A stretch of DNA of 5,404 nucleotides. Origin: Planctomycetia bacterium. Lineage in GTDB: Bacteria > Planctomycetota > Phycisphaerae > Phycisphaerales > SM1A02. Every line of letters starts with the position of its first letter. The stretch's first letter is position 1. A program made the translations under genes and the position numbers. The notes beneath the pieces are model-generated. The model worked only from the letters and a program-made list of their open reading frames with translations. It was not told the origin of the DNA and did not search any database. Positions 5,086-5,404 of the stretch are shown one piece after another. The stretch is taken from the NCBI GenBank assembly GCA_005804005.1, contig SYPI01000252.1, positions 1-5,404 of the forward strand, written 5' to 3'.

Positions 5086-5404
5086 TCAGGCCACGATGTC
5101 CGTGGCCACCGTTCCATAAACCTCGGTGAGGCGGAAATCGCGCCCGGCGTGGTTGTATGTCAACTTGGTGTGGTCCATGCCCAGTAGATGCAGCACGGTG
5201 GCGTGCCAGTCGTGCACATGCATCTTGCCATCAACCGCCTCATAGCCCACTTCATCGGTGGAACCGTATGAGTAGCCGCCCTTCACTCCTCCGCCAGCCA
5301 TCCACATCGTGAAGCCGCGATGATTGTGATCGCGCCCGTCGCCGTCCTGAGCGTATGGAGTGCGGCCGAACTCACCCCCCCAGATAACCAGAGTGTCCTT
5401 GAGC
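5086..5404 (-). CDS. DUF1501 domain-containing protein, C-terminal 106 codons; 5' part beyond the right edge
   Basis: Read on the minus strand, the frame runs from 5403 to a TGA at 5088-5086 with no start needed in the window. The ATG at 5307 is internal, because the conserved sequence continues upstream of it. In order it shows [14 protein letters not shown], then [14 protein letters not shown] (Asp at 5331-5329, His at 5328-5326), [36 protein letters not shown] (from 5220) and [12 protein letters not shown], the full conserved C-terminal block of DUF1501 (PF07394). The family has an alkaline phosphatase/sulfatase-like fold, normally about 400-500 residues with a twin-arginine-type leader, and is highly amplified in planctomycetes and verrucomicrobia, where it often follows a gene for a DUF1549/DUF1553 cytochrome-like protein. 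That partner, if present, would lie to the right of this window. The conserved Asp and His residues are plausible metal ligands, but the substrate is unknown. Confidence 0.94.
   Translation of the reverse strand, partial: LKDTLVIWGGEFGRTPYAQDGDGRDHNHRGFTMWMAGGGVKGGYSYGSTDEVGYEAVDGKMHVHDWHATVLHLLGMDHTKLTYNHAGRDFRLTEVYGTVATDIVA
5089..5107. terminator. Perfect 7-bp hairpin at the convergent zinc-ribbon/DUF1501 junction; possible bidirectional terminator
   Basis: GGCCACG (5089-5095), a 5-base loop ATGTC, then CGTGGCC (5101-5107) form a perfect GC-rich stem. It occupies the last sense codons of the DUF1501 gene and begins 9 bases after the zinc-ribbon stop. No T-run follows on either strand. The placement between two convergent genes with a 5-bp gap suggests shared termination or 3'-end protection, but this is inferred from position alone. 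Confidence 0.3.

Overview
The window is GC-rich throughout (roughly 65% by eye) and densely coded. It holds three complete or partial plus-strand protein genes, one partial minus-strand protein gene at the right edge, and two tRNA genes. The best lineage clue is the right-edge gene, a DUF1501-family protein. That family is greatly expanded in Planctomycetota, Verrucomicrobiota and related bacteria. The absence of an encoded CCA on both tRNAs and the weak Shine-Dalgarno sequences are compatible with this. I infer a high-GC planctomycete-like or other PVC-type bacterium, without being able to name a genus.

Layout, left to right. Bases 1-1473 (+) are the C-terminal part of a hybrid sensor histidine kinase (end of a PAS domain, HisKA, HATPase, receiver). 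Its stop codon lies against a perfect 9-bp hairpin. Next come two divergently oriented tRNA genes: tRNA-Ser(UGA) on the minus strand (1499-1585) and tRNA-Gly(GCC) on the plus strand (1667-1738), separated by an 81-bp region that must hold both promoters. Sixty-five bases after tRNA-Gly starts a 964-residue bifunctional L-fucokinase / L-fucose-1-phosphate guanylyltransferase of the Fkp type (1804-4698). A 106-residue zinc-ribbon protein (4760-5080) follows, with its own Shine-Dalgarno and a possible -10 box. It is convergent with the C-terminal 106 codons of the DUF1501 gene (5086 to the right edge, minus strand), with only 5 bp between the two stop codons.

How the genes relate. Fkp would convert free L-fucose to L-fucose-1-phosphate and then to GDP-L-fucose, feeding glycan fucosylation. 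The DUF1501 family belongs to the alkaline phosphatase/sulfatase-like fold and is usually exported, so a link with use of sulfated fucose-containing polysaccharides is conceivable, but the window does not show it. The kinase, tRNAs and zinc-ribbon gene look like ordinary chromosomal neighbours rather than one pathway. I see no CRISPR array, insertion sequence, phage gene or clear new defence or mobile system.

The points most worth a second look are the U-tract-less hairpins built into gene ends at both convergent junctions, a G8 homopolymer inside the nucleotide-binding motif of fkp, the Fkp/DUF1501 neighbourhood, and the uncharacterised zinc-ribbon protein.
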